Made by a program: the position numbers and the translations under genes. Shown here in pieces: positions 34,294 through 42,831 of a DNA stretch of 64,000 nt. Source of the DNA: Chromobacterium alkanivorans (lineage in GTDB: Bacteria > Pseudomonadota > Gammaproteobacteria > Burkholderiales > Chromobacteriaceae). The stretch covers positions 40,737-104,736 of the forward strand of contig NZ_JAFHKL010000016.1 of the NCBI RefSeq assembly GCF_016937655.1. Reading direction: 5' to 3'. Under the pieces are notes generated by a model. The model ran no database searches, was not told where the DNA came from, and saw nothing but the letters and a program-made list of their open reading frames with translations. Within the stretch, counting starts at the first letter, position 1. The number at the start of each line of letters is the position of its first letter.

Positions 34294-34586
34294 AAACGAG
34301 CGATAGCGAAGTTTCTGCGTTAGCTAAAACGAGCGCCAGCGAAGTTTCTGCGTTAGCTAATTACCGCTACAGCGGCCCGACCAGCGGCGTGACGCTGCAG
34401 GAGGGCGAAGTCGTTCGCGAGGTGATGCTGCACGCCGGCGCCGAGGTCGAATTGCCGGTCGAGCACGAATACACCAAGACCTTGCTGGCCCTGCAGTACC
34501 TGACCCCGGTCGACGACAAGGGCAAGCAGGCCAAGCCGCCGGCGCGCAGCGGCGCCGATGAAACCTTGCAAACCAAAGGAGCGTAA
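34290..34586 (+). CDS. DUF2635-like protein, Mu gp38-like, with duplicated N-terminus
   Basis: A 98-residue protein. The core (SGVTLQEGEVVREVMLHAGA, ALQYLTPV) matches small gp38-type proteins before the tail sheath. The first 23 residues are a tandem duplication: KTSDSEVSALA then KTSASEVSALA, encoded by two 33-bp DNA units. This extension is not expected in the family. Confidence 0.72.
   Translation: MKTSDSEVSALAKTSASEVSALANYRYSGPTSGVTLQEGEVVREVMLHAGAEVELPVEHEYTKTLLALQYLTPVDDKGKQAKPPARSGADETLQTKGA
34293..34358 (+). repeat. 33-bp tandem duplication in the gp38-like gene
   Basis: Two adjacent 33-base units (34293-34325 and 34326-34358), beginning AAAACGAGCG and ending TGCGTTAGCT, identical except for AT/CC at the 11th-12th base. 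In frame, adding 11 residues. Confidence 0.9.
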
Positions 34587-34589
34587 GCG

Positions 34590-36020
34590 ATGGCTGCAAA
34601 CTACTTGCATGGCGTGGAAACCATTGAGGTCGAGCGCGGCCCGCGTCCGGTGCGCACCGTCAAGTCGGCGGTGATCGGCCTGATCGGCACCGCGCCGGTC
34701 GGCGCGGTCAATGCCGTCACCCTGACCTTGTCCGAAAAGGACGCCGCCGTGTTTGGCCCCCAGTTGCCCGGCTTCACCATTCCGCAGGCGCTGGACGCGA
34801 TCTACGATCACGGCGCCGGCACGGTCATTGTGATCAATGTATTGGACCCGGCCATCCACAAGACGGCGGTGGCCAGCGAAGCCCTGGCCTTCGACGCCGC
34901 GACCGACCGCGTCAAGCTGGCCCACGGCGCCGTGGACGGCCTGGTGTTGAAGAGCAGCGATAGCGCGACCACCTACGTGGCCGGCACCGACTACAGCGCC
35001 AACCTGGTCACCGGTGAACTGGTGCGCATCAAGGGCGGCGCCATCAGCGCCGGCGCCAGCGTCAAGGCCAGCTATGACTATGCCGACCCGACCAAGGTCA
35101 CCGCCGCCGACATCATCGGCGCCGTCAACGCCGCCGGCGCGCGCACTGGCCTGAAGGCGCTGAAGGATACCTATAACCAGTTCGGTTTCTTCGCCAAGAT
35201 TCTGATCGCGCCGGCGTTCTGCACCCAGAACTCGGTGGCGGTCGAGCTAATCGCGATGGCCGATCAGTTGGACGCGGTGACCTATATCGACGCGCCGATC
35301 GGCACCACCTATGCCCAAGCGTTGGCGGGTCGCGGCCCGGCCGGCAGCATCAACTTCAACACCTCCAGCGACCGCGTGCGCCTGTGCTACCCGCATGTGA
35401 AGGTCTACGACCCTGTATTGAACACCGAGCGTCTGGAGCCGCTGTCCGCCCGCGCCGCCGGCCTGCGCGCCAAGGTCGACCTGGACAAGGGCTTCTGGTG
35501 GTCCAGTTCCAACCAGGAACTGGCCGGCGTCATCGGGGTGGAGCGTCAGCTGTCGGCGATGATCGACGACCCGCAGTCCGAGGTGAACCTGCTGAACGAG
35601 CAAGGCATCACCACGGTGTTCTCCAGTTTCGGTTCCGGCTTCCGCCTGTGGGGCAACCGCACCGCCGCCTGGCCCACCGTCAGCCATATGCGCAATTTCG
35701 AGAACGTGCGCCGCACCGGCGACGTGATCAATGAGTCGATCCGTTACTTCAGCCAGCAGTTCATCGATATGCCGCTGAACCAGGCCACGATCGACGCGCT
35801 GGTGGAGTCAGTGAACGGCTACGGCCGCAAGCTGATTGGCGACGGCGCGCTGCTGGGCTTCAAGGCTTGGTTCGACGTGGCGCGCAACCCGGAAACCGAG
35901 CTGGCCAATGGTCACCTGCTGATCAGCTACAAGTACACGGTGCCGCCCCCGCTGGAACGGCTGACCTTTGAGACCGAGATCACCTCGGAATACCTGCTGA
36001 CCCTGAAGGGAGGGAATTGA
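34590..36020 (+). CDS. Contractile tail sheath protein, Mu gp39 (L)-like
   Basis: A 476-residue sheath subunit: VKSAVIGLIGTAPVG at the N-terminus, PQALDAIYDHGAGTVIVINV, then WGNRTA...NVRRTGDVI and PPLERLTFETEITSEYL at the C-terminus. It marks the phage as a myovirus. Confidence 0.93.
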   Translation: MAANYLHGVETIEVERGPRPVRTVKSAVIGLIGTAPVGAVNAVTLTLSEKDAAVFGPQLPGFTIPQALDAIYDHGAGTVIVINVLDPAIHKTAVASEALAFDAATDRVKLAHGAVDGLVLKSSDSATTYVAGTDYSANLVTGELVRIKGGAISAGASVKASYDYADPTKVTAADIIGAVNAAGARTGLKALKDTYNQFGFFAKILIAPAFCTQNSVAVELIAMADQLDAVTYIDAPIGTTYAQALAGRGPAGSINFNTSSDRVRLCYPHVKVYDPVLNTERLEPLSARAAGLRAKVDLDKGFWWSSSNQELAGVIGVERQLSAMIDDPQSEVNLLNEQGITTVFSSFGSGFRLWGNRTAAWPTVSHMRNFENVRRTGDVINESIRYFSQQFIDMPLNQATIDALVESVNGYGRKLIGDGALLGFKAWFDVARNPETELANGHLLISYKYTVPPPLERLTFETEITSEYLLTLKGGN

Positions 36021-36022
36021 TC

Positions 36023-36547
36023 ATGGCTGGCAAGATCGAAATCAACCGCATCACCAATGCCAACATCTATGTGAACGGCAACTCGCTGCTCGGCCGGGCC
36101 GACGAGGTCAAGCTGCCGGACGTGTCCGCCATCATGCAGGAGCACAAGGCGCTGGGCATGATCGGCAAGATCGAACTGCCGGCCGGCTTCGACAAGCTGG
36201 AGGGCGAGATCAAGTGGAATTCGCTGTATCGGGACGTGGCCAAGACCGTGGCCAACCCATTCAAGGCAGCGCAGCTGCAGTGCCGTTCCAGCATCGAAAC
36301 CTACGGCGCCCAGGGACGCCTGCAGGAGGTCAGCCTGGTCACCTTCCTGACCGTGATGTTCAAGAAGAACCCGCTGGGCACTTACAAGCAGCATGACAAC
36401 GCCGAGTTCGGGTCTTCCTTCTCCGCCACCTACATCAAGCAGGTGATCGACGGCGAGGAGGTGCTGGAGCTGGACTACCTGGCCAACATCTTCCGCGTGG
36501 GCGGCGAGGACATGCTGGGCACTTACCGCAACCATATCGGCGGCTGA
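36023..36547 (+). CDS. Tail tube protein, Mu gp40 (M)-like
   Basis: A 174-residue tube protein of the P2 FII/Mu M type: ITNANIYVNGNSLLGRADEV and KLEGEIKWNSLY, with ELDYLANIFRVGGEDML at the C-terminus. GGAGGG precedes the ATG at 36023. A terminator follows. Confidence 0.9.
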   Translation: MAGKIEINRITNANIYVNGNSLLGRADEVKLPDVSAIMQEHKALGMIGKIELPAGFDKLEGEIKWNSLYRDVAKTVANPFKAAQLQCRSSIETYGAQGRLQEVSLVTFLTVMFKKNPLGTYKQHDNAEFGSSFSATYIKQVIDGEEVLELDYLANIFRVGGEDMLGTYRNHIGG

Positions 36548-36571
36548 ATCTAATCGCTTGTTCCCCCCGTT

Positions 36572-36599
36572 GGGGCCACTCCGGTGGCCCCCTTTTTTA
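36572..36599 (+). terminator. Terminator after the tail tube gene
   Basis: Stem GGGGCCAC / GTGGCCCC (36572-36579 and 36584-36591) with loop TCCG, then CTTTTTTA. Probably lowers expression of tail genes downstream relative to sheath and tube. Confidence 0.87.
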
Positions 36600-36695
36600 T
36601 TAAAGTCGTTTAACTGCTTCCCGCCCGGCATCCGCCGACAATCCTCCTTGCACCTACTGACATTGTTCAACGTTCACCCGCATGGAGGATTCCTC

Positions 36696-36962
36696 ATGAA
36701 AGCACTCAAGCTGCAATTCCCGTTTACCAACGCCGCCGGCGAGCGCATCGAATCTCTGACGATCACACGCCTGAAGCGCGGCGATCTGAAGGCCGCCCAC
36801 CAGCACAGCAAGGACGACGCGGACCAGGAGGATTTCCTGTTCGCGCGCATGACTGGCCTGCTGCTGGAAGACATTGATCAACTCGACATTGCCGACAGCC
36901 GGGTGCTGGCCGACTGCTTTCGCGCCATGGTGGGCGGCGGAGACGGAGCTGCGGAGGCTTGA
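36696..36962 (+). CDS. Tail assembly chaperone, Mu gp41-like
   Basis: An 88-residue protein (MKALKLQFPFTNAAGERIES, ITRLKRGDLKAAHQHS) of the Mu gp41 / P2 E tail assembly group. GGAGGA lies 6 bases before the ATG. Its 3' end overlaps a second ORF in the +1 (equivalently -2) frame, the usual arrangement for a programmed frameshift before the tape measure gene. Confidence 0.85.
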   Translation: MKALKLQFPFTNAAGERIESLTITRLKRGDLKAAHQHSKDDADQEDFLFARMTGLLLEDIDQLDIADSRVLADCFRAMVGGGDGAAEA

Positions 36963-37104
36963 CGGCTACCTGCTGACGGTGCTGCGGATACAGCCGTCGG
37001 AGATCGACGGGCTGGAGATGGAGGATTACTGGGGCTGGATCGAGGAGGCCGAACGCGAGGTCAAGCGGCGGAACGAGACGATGCAGTCGCTTTACGGCCT
37101 ATGA
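36874..37104 (+). CDS. Frameshift extension of the tail assembly chaperone
   Basis: An open frame with no ribosome-binding site of its own. The coding-like part starts about 36931 (ETELRRLDGYLLTVLRIQPS, then DYWGWIEEAEREVKRRNETM). It lies in the frame reached from gp41 by -2 or +1 slippage. A likely slip region is the G-rich GTGGGCGGCGGAG at 36930-36942, just before the gp41 stop. The fusion would be about 136 residues. Mu itself is reported to use a -2 shift here. Confidence 0.72.
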   Translation: MINSTLPTAGCWPTAFAPWWAAETELRRLDGYLLTVLRIQPSEIDGLEMEDYWGWIEEAEREVKRRNETMQSLYGL

Positions 37105-37321
37105 CGACCAGCACCGCGATTAGCAAGCCGCCCAACAGCGAAGCGCCGGCCGCCAATGGCGCGCCGGCCAATGCCGTCAACACCAGGGCGATGGGCAAGG
37201 CAAACACAGCCCCCCAGAACGGCAGGTGCGCAAAGCACAGCCAGGCCAGGAAGGCGATGCCGCAACAAACGATGAGCCCGTATAGGACTTTGGCGGCGAT
37301 GAGGGCGGTTTTTTCAAACAT
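37061..37321 (-). CDS. Antisense small membrane protein (cargo candidate)
   Basis: An 86-residue ORF on the strand opposite to all surrounding tail genes. It has three hydrophobic segments (AAKVLYGLIVCCGIAFLAWL, FWGAVFALPIALVLTALAGA, LLGGLLIAVLVVIG) and a short basic tail. The overlapping plus-strand ORF is low-complexity and unconvincing. Ribosome-binding site is weak. It overlaps the end of the frameshift ORF by 44 bases. Candidate superinfection-exclusion or conversion protein; function not proven. Confidence 0.5.
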   Translation of the reverse strand: MFEKTALIAAKVLYGLIVCCGIAFLAWLCFAHLPFWGAVFALPIALVLTALAGAPLAAGASLLGGLLIAVLVVIGRKATASSRSAA

Positions 37322-37350
37322 GGTTTCAGGATAGCAAAAGGCGGCACGGC

Positions 37351-39891
37351 ATGGCCAATGAACTGCTGGTTGGGGTGAAGATTGGCGCGGCGTTGGCGGG
37401 CTCGTTTCAAGCCGCATTCGCCTCGGCGCGCGGCACCACCCAAAAGCTCGGTCAGGTGGCGGACGAGCTCCGCGTCAAACACAACCGGCTGGGCGACGCG
37501 ATGGCGCGGGCAATGGCGCATCCAACCCGCAATGTGGGCGAGCTGCGCCGCCAATACGAGCGGCTGGGCCAGACCCTGGACCAGCTGCGCGTCAAGCAGG
37601 AAAAGCTGGCCGCCAGCATCGCGCGCGGCGAGACCTTGAAGGCAGGCCGCGCCGATCTTCGCGGCCAGGCGATGGAGACCGCAGGAACAGCGCTCGCCCT
37701 GGGCGCTCCGGTTGTTAAATCGGTGGGCGCGGCTGTCAATTTTCAGGACCAGATGCGAGACATTGCCATTACGGGCGAGTTTTCAAAGGCTGAGGAGGCC
37801 AAGCTCGGCTCGACTATCCGTAATGCCGCGCTCAAGTGGAACCAGTTCCAGGATGAAATCGCACGCGGCACCTCGGTGTTGGTCGCCGGTGGCATCCAGG
37901 ATGCCAAGGCATTGGAGAAGTACGCCCCGGTGATGGCCAAGGCGGCGACCGCGACCCGCGCCAGCATGGACGACCTGGGCAGCGTGGCGATCGCGCTCAA
38001 GGACAACCTCAAGGTGGGCGAGGATGGCTTCGAGGGTGCGCTCAATATGCTGGCCTATGCTGGCAAGCGCGGCCAGTTCGAAATCCGCGACATGGCCAAG
38101 TGGCTTCCGGCCCTATCGCCATCCTTCCAGGCGCTGGGCGTCACCGGCAAGGAGGCCGTCGCCGAGATCGGCGCCGCGTTGCAGATCGCCCGCAAAGGCG
38201 CGGGTTCGAACGACGAGGCCGCTAACAATTTCAAGAATTTCCTGCAAAAGATCACCGCCCCTGACACCCTCAAGGACTTTGCAAACGCAGGTATCGACTT
38301 GAAGGGCAGCATGATGAATTTGCGGGCGCAGGGACTGACGCCTGTGCAATCCATGTTGGCCATCATTACCCAATACATGCAGTCCAAAGGCCCTGCTGCG
38401 GCAGGCCAGTTTAAACAGGCGATGGCGATCAAGGATGACAAGGAGCGCCAGGCGGCGCTGCAGCGGCTGTCGGAAGCCTACAAACTGGGTGAGTTGTTTC
38501 AGGACATGCAGGCCATGTCGTTCATTCGACCTGCAATAGCTAATCAGGGAGAAATGAAGGATATCCAACAAGGTAGCATGGATGCCGCCGACAAGGGCTT
38601 GCTGGATCAGGACTGGCTAAAGCGGATGGATACCGCCAAGTCTCAGCTCGACAAGTTCAAAATCGGCACCGCTGAGTTAGGACTCACCATTGGCGATGCA
38701 CTGTTGCCATCGATTTCCGAGATCATTGTTGAGGTCATGCCGGCTGTTAAGGCATTCGGTGAGTGGGCCAAGGAAAATCCTGGCTTGATCAAAGGCATTA
38801 TCGGCCTGGTCGGTGGTCTATTGGCCGGCAAGATGGCCTTCATCGGACTCAAGTACGGCCTCAACCTGGTGATGTCCCCGTTTAATGCCTTGGGTACATC
38901 CATCTTGACCCTGTCCAGTAAATGGACGCTGATGCGCGCCATGCTAATGGGCGGCTCTTCCCGACTGACCGTCCTGTTTCGACTATTTGGCGCCGGACGT
39001 AGCAATGCGGTCCGGCTGGCGGCCGCGTTTGGCTCCATGGGCCGAGGCATCGGCTCGGCGGGGCGGTTGGTCGTCCGCTTGGGCCGCGCGCTGGGCGGTC
39101 AGTTGTTCAGCGGCCTGCGCTTGGCCGGCCAGGCGGTGCTGTGGCTGGGCCGCGCTTTGCTGATGAACCCGATCGGCCTGCTGATTACCGGCATCGCCAT
39201 CGGCGCCTACCTGATCTACCGCCATTGGGACAAGGTCAAGCCATGGTTTCAAGGGCTGTGGGCTGGCGTCAAAGCAGCCTTCGCCGGCGGCATCGGCGGA
39301 GTGGCCAAGCTGATCCTGAACTGGTCGCCGCTGGGGCTGTTCTATAAGGCGTTTGCCGGGGTGATGAAGTGGTTCGGCGTCAGCCTGCCCAAGAACTTCA
39401 CCGACTTTGGCGGCATGTTGATCGGGGGCCTTCTAAACGGCATCAAGGCCAAGATCGGCGCGGCCAAGGATGCCATTGTCGGCTTTGGCCAGGATGTGAA
39501 GGGCTGGTTCGCCAATACCCTGGGCATCAAGTCGCCGTCGCGCGTGTTCATGGGCTTTGGCGACAATATCGCCCAGGGCGCGGCGATCGGCATTGGGCGC
39601 TCGTCGGGGCTGGCGTCCAAGGCCGCCGCCGGCATGGCCTCACAAACAGCCGCGGCTGCGGCGGTAAAGCGCCTGGGCGCGGCTCAGTCCGCCAGGGGCG
39701 GCGGTGCGGCCGCCGGCGGCGCGGGTGGCATGAGCGGCGTCATCATCCACTTCAGTCCAACCATCCAGATTCATGGCGGCGCGGCCGAGGGTGTTAAAGG
39801 CCAGGTCAACGAGGCGTTGAAGCTGTCGCTGCATGAGCTGGAGCAGCTGATCAAGCGCGTGACCGCGCAGCAAGCGCGGAGGACCTACTGA
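37351..39891 (+). CDS. Tail tape measure protein, Mu gp42-like
   Basis: An 846-residue tail-length determinant. The N-terminal coiled coil (KLGQVADELRVKHNRLG, RRQYERLGQTLDQL) is followed by the TP901-type core (NFQDQMRDIAITGEFSKAEE, ATRASMDDLGSVAIALKDNL), hydrophobic helices around 490-640 and a Gly/Ala-rich C-terminus with LGIKSPSRVFMGFG. It is the largest gene of the phage, as expected. Confidence 0.93.
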   Translation: MANELLVGVKIGAALAGSFQAAFASARGTTQKLGQVADELRVKHNRLGDAMARAMAHPTRNVGELRRQYERLGQTLDQLRVKQEKLAASIARGETLKAGRADLRGQAMETAGTALALGAPVVKSVGAAVNFQDQMRDIAITGEFSKAEEAKLGSTIRNAALKWNQFQDEIARGTSVLVAGGIQDAKALEKYAPVMAKAATATRASMDDLGSVAIALKDNLKVGEDGFEGALNMLAYAGKRGQFEIRDMAKWLPALSPSFQALGVTGKEAVAEIGAALQIARKGAGSNDEAANNFKNFLQKITAPDTLKDFANAGIDLKGSMMNLRAQGLTPVQSMLAIITQYMQSKGPAAAGQFKQAMAIKDDKERQAALQRLSEAYKLGELFQDMQAMSFIRPAIANQGEMKDIQQGSMDAADKGLLDQDWLKRMDTAKSQLDKFKIGTAELGLTIGDALLPSISEIIVEVMPAVKAFGEWAKENPGLIKGIIGLVGGLLAGKMAFIGLKYGLNLVMSPFNALGTSILTLSSKWTLMRAMLMGGSSRLTVLFRLFGAGRSNAVRLAAAFGSMGRGIGSAGRLVVRLGRALGGQLFSGLRLAGQAVLWLGRALLMNPIGLLITGIAIGAYLIYRHWDKVKPWFQGLWAGVKAAFAGGIGGVAKLILNWSPLGLFYKAFAGVMKWFGVSLPKNFTDFGGMLIGGLLNGIKAKIGAAKDAIVGFGQDVKGWFANTLGIKSPSRVFMGFGDNIAQGAAIGIGRSSGLASKAAAGMASQTAAAAAVKRLGAAQSARGGGAAAGGAGGMSGVIIHFSPTIQIHGGAAEGVKGQVNEALKLSLHELEQLIKRVTAQQARRTY

Positions 39892-40817
39892 TGTTTGCGC
39901 TCCTGGGCGACGTCCAGTTCGACCTGATCACCTACTTTGACGGCTTCGAATCGCAGTTTGGCGTCGACTATGCCGAGCACGCGTTGATCGACGGCAAGCC
40001 GCGCCTGCAGCGGGTCGGCGACAAGCTGGACGAAATCCGCATCCAGCTGTCGTTCCATAGCCAGTTCTGCGACCCGGAGCAGGAACTGGTCAAGTTGCAG
40101 ACGGCTTTGCGCGCGCACCAGGCCATGGCGCTGGTGCTGGGCAATGGCGATTACAAGGGCTGGTTCGTGTTGACCGAGCTGCAGGCGACCAGCAGGCAGA
40201 CCGACCAGGCCGGCACGCTGATCGCGCTGGAGGCCAGCCTCACCCTTCGCGAGTTCGTCGGCGACAAGAAAACCCCGCTGGCGCCGCCGGCGGTACAGGC
40301 CAAGTTGCCGCCGGCGGCCGCCACCGCGCTGCCGGCCAGCGTGGCCGCCAAGGCCGCCGATCTCAATGCGAGCGTGGGCGGTGCCATCGGATCGGTACGC
40401 GACAGCGTGCGCCAGGTGGTGACTTATGCGAACCAGGCCCAGTCTGCGATGCGGACCGCGATGGATGTCGCGCGGGTGGCGCAGAGACTGCGCGACAACC
40501 CGCTGGCGGCGCTGGGCCAGGTGCCGGGCCTGCAGGGAGCGCTGAAGCAAGTGAGCGGCCCGCTGGAGAAGCTGTCGCCGGTATTGGGCAAGCTCAGCGG
40601 GCAATTACCCGACGCGGCGGGCATCCTGCGCGCCGGCAATAGCGCGCTCGATGCGGTGCGCAATGCCCAGGGCGCGTTGTCCGCCGTCACCGCCGGCAAT
40701 GTTGTCGGCCGCATCGACTCCATGGCCAGCCAGCTTGCGGCCGCCAGCAGTGCGTTGGAGTCGGTGGCGCCCAATATCAGCAAGCTGGCCGGCAAGGTCA
40801 TCACCAGGGCGATCTAG
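39891..40817 (+). CDS. Tail protein U-like (P2 gpU) with C-terminal extension
   Basis: A 308-residue protein. The first 130 residues (MFALLGDVQFDLITYFDGFE, HALIDGKPRLQRVGDKLDEI, LTLREFVGDKK) match P2 gpU. The remaining 170 residues are Ala/Val-rich and helical, absent from P2 U. Overlaps the tape measure stop by one base. Acts at the tail tip or terminator. Confidence 0.85.
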   Translation: MFALLGDVQFDLITYFDGFESQFGVDYAEHALIDGKPRLQRVGDKLDEIRIQLSFHSQFCDPEQELVKLQTALRAHQAMALVLGNGDYKGWFVLTELQATSRQTDQAGTLIALEASLTLREFVGDKKTPLAPPAVQAKLPPAAATALPASVAAKAADLNASVGGAIGSVRDSVRQVVTYANQAQSAMRTAMDVARVAQRLRDNPLAALGQVPGLQGALKQVSGPLEKLSPVLGKLSGQLPDAAGILRAGNSALDAVRNAQGALSAVTAGNVVGRIDSMASQLAAASSALESVAPNISKLAGKVITRAI

Positions 40818-40820
40818 ATC

Positions 40821-41033
40821 ATGTTCCTGACCCATGTCACCACCGAGGGCGAGCGCTGGGATCAACTGGCGGCCCGCTATTACGGCGACGCGCTGGCTTA
40901 CGAGCGCATTGTGGCGGCCAACCCCCATGTGCCGCTGGCCACCGTCTTGCCGAGCGGCCTGGTGCTGTCCATCCCCATCATTGAGCAGGATGATCTATCC
41001 GAGGACGAGGAGCTGCCGCCATGGCTGCGTTGA
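40821..41033 (+). CDS. Tail protein X (P2 gpX-like, LysM fold)
   Basis: A 70-residue protein, FLTHVTTEGERWDQLAARYY with the LysM-like VAANPHVPL...LPSGLVLSIP. P2 gpX family; connects baseplate hub parts. Overlaps the D-like gene by 13 bases. Confidence 0.9.
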   Translation: MFLTHVTTEGERWDQLAARYYGDALAYERIVAANPHVPLATVLPSGLVLSIPIIEQDDLSEDEELPPWLR

Positions 41034-42226
41034 CACAGGCCGTATCAGAGCCGACGGCGGTGGCCGCCGTACCCCACCCGGTGTTCATGCTGTCCTACGG
41101 GCACAAGAACATCACCAACGACGTGTCCCCGTATGTATTGTCGGTGACCTATACCGACTATCTGTCCGGCCAGTCCGACGAGCTGGAAGTGCAACTGGAG
41201 GATGCCGACGGCCGTTGGCTGCGCGCCTGGTACCCTGGCAAGGGCGACGCGCTGTCGCTCAAGATCGGCTACGACGCGGCGCCGCTGCTACCGTGTGGCT
41301 CTTTCGAGATCGACGAGATCGAGATCGCGATGCCACCGTCAACGGTGACGATCCGGGCGCTGTCGACCGGCATCAAGAAGTCGGTGCGCACTCGTTCCGG
41401 CCGCGCCTATGAGAACACCACGCTGGCGGCGATCGCCCGGCGCATCGCCAAGCGCAATCAGCTGACGCTGACCGGCAAAATCCGTGACATCCGTATCGAC
41501 CGCGTCACCCAGTACCAGGAACGCGATGTGGCCTTCCTGACCCGCCTGGCGCGCGAGTACGGCTACGCCTTCAAGATTGTTGGCAGCAAGCTGGTCTTCA
41601 CCGAGTTGGCCGATTTGCGCGACGGCAAGGCGGTGGCCACGCTGCAGGCCGGCGATCTGATCTCGCTGCGGCTGCGCGACAAGATCAAGGACATCTACCA
41701 ACAAGCCAAGGTGAAGTACCACAACCCGAAGACCAAGAAGCTGGTGGTGTACGGGATGAAGGCGGACGGCCAGGTGGGCGCCGTGGGCCAAACCACGGTA
41801 TCCACCAAGAAGCGCGGCGCCGGCCAGGCCGCCAGCGGCGACACCTTGAAGCTGTCCACGCGCTCCGGCTCCAAGGCGGCCGCGCAGGCCAAGGCCAAGG
41901 CGGCGCTGGACAAGAGCAACCAGGAACAAACCGCCGGCAACTTGACCCTGTCGGGCAACCCGAAGCTTGTCGCCGGCGTGACCTTCGACCTGGCCGGGTG
42001 CGGCAAGCTCGACGGCCGCTACCTGGTGGAGTCGGCGCGCCACCGCGTCGACCGCAGCGGCGGCTACACCACCGAGCTGGAGGTCAAGCGCGCGGCGATC
42101 TCGGTTGCCAAAGGCAAGGGCGGCGGCGCGGCGAAGAAGAAGTCCGGCAAGTCCTTGAAGGTCTACGGCATGAAGGGCGGCAAGGTGGATGTGGTCGGCA
42201 CAACAACGGTGAGCAAGAAGAAATGA
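41021..42226 (+). CDS. Late control/tail protein D (P2 gpD-like hub)
   Basis: A 401-residue baseplate hub protein of the P2 D / T4 gp27 type (ITNDVSPYVLSVTYTDYLSG, DELEVQLEDADGRWL, QERDVAFLTRLAREYGYAFK). The C-terminus is Lys/Gly-rich with two KVYGMKGG/VVYGMKADG-type repeats (GMKADGQVGAVGQTTVS and GMKGGKVDVVGTTTVS), suggesting internal duplication. Confidence 0.9.
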   Translation: MAALTQAVSEPTAVAAVPHPVFMLSYGHKNITNDVSPYVLSVTYTDYLSGQSDELEVQLEDADGRWLRAWYPGKGDALSLKIGYDAAPLLPCGSFEIDEIEIAMPPSTVTIRALSTGIKKSVRTRSGRAYENTTLAAIARRIAKRNQLTLTGKIRDIRIDRVTQYQERDVAFLTRLAREYGYAFKIVGSKLVFTELADLRDGKAVATLQAGDLISLRLRDKIKDIYQQAKVKYHNPKTKKLVVYGMKADGQVGAVGQTTVSTKKRGAGQAASGDTLKLSTRSGSKAAAQAKAKAALDKSNQEQTAGNLTLSGNPKLVAGVTFDLAGCGKLDGRYLVESARHRVDRSGGYTTELEVKRAAISVAKGKGGGAAKKKSGKSLKVYGMKGGKVDVVGTTTVSKKK

Positions 42227-42831
42227 ACGATACCTTCGATGAGTTCGGCGCCAGTCTCAAGTTCGGCACGGTCAGCGCCAGCAAGCCTGGCTTCGCCCGC
42301 GTGCGACTGCCGGACCTCGACAATATGCGCACCATGTGGCTGCCGATCGCCTACCCGAAGACCCTGCAGGATCAATGCTGCTGGACCTACGATAACGGCG
42401 AACATGTCGCGGTGCTGCTGGACGCGCGCGGCGAGGACGGCGTTATCCTGGGGGCGGTGTATTCCGATGCGGACAAGCCTCCGGTGACCGACCCGAACAA
42501 ATTCGCCATTCGCTTCAAGGACGGCGCGCTATTGGAGTATGACCGGAGCACTCATGTGCTGACGGTGACCGGGGTGCAGAAGGTGGTGGTCCATGCCGAC
42601 GCCGAGATTCTGCTGCAGGCCGGCGCCAAGGTAACGGTGAACACGCCTGAGGCGGAGTTCACCGGCAACCTGACCGTGCAGAAGAAATTGACCTTCCTGG
42701 GCGGCATGATGGGCTCTGGCGGGGGCGGCGCGTCGGCGGTGATCAGTGGTAAGGTGGAGGTCGACGGGGACATCAACGCCAGCGGGTCCGTGATGGATGC
42801 TGGCGGGAACTCGAATCATCACAGCCATTAG
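42223..42831 (+). CDS. Baseplate assembly protein V (spike)
   Basis: A 202-residue P2 gpV-like spike: an N-terminal OB fold (LKFGTVSASKPGFARVRLPD, WLPIAYPKT) and a C-terminal beta-helix (ADAEILLQAGAKVTVNTPEA, KVEVDGDINASGSVMDAG) ending in HHSH, which could bind a metal at the tip. Overlaps D by four bases. Confidence 0.9.
   Translation: MNDTFDEFGASLKFGTVSASKPGFARVRLPDLDNMRTMWLPIAYPKTLQDQCCWTYDNGEHVAVLLDARGEDGVILGAVYSDADKPPVTDPNKFAIRFKDGALLEYDRSTHVLTVTGVQKVVVHADAEILLQAGAKVTVNTPEAEFTGNLTVQKKLTFLGGMMGSGGGGASAVISGKVEVDGDINASGSVMDAGGNSNHHSH

Noticed and set aside
37101..37334. Plus-strand ORF opposite the antisense membrane protein
   Set aside because: Low-complexity Ala/Pro/Asn sequence with no ribosome-binding site; the minus-strand frame has coherent membrane helices.
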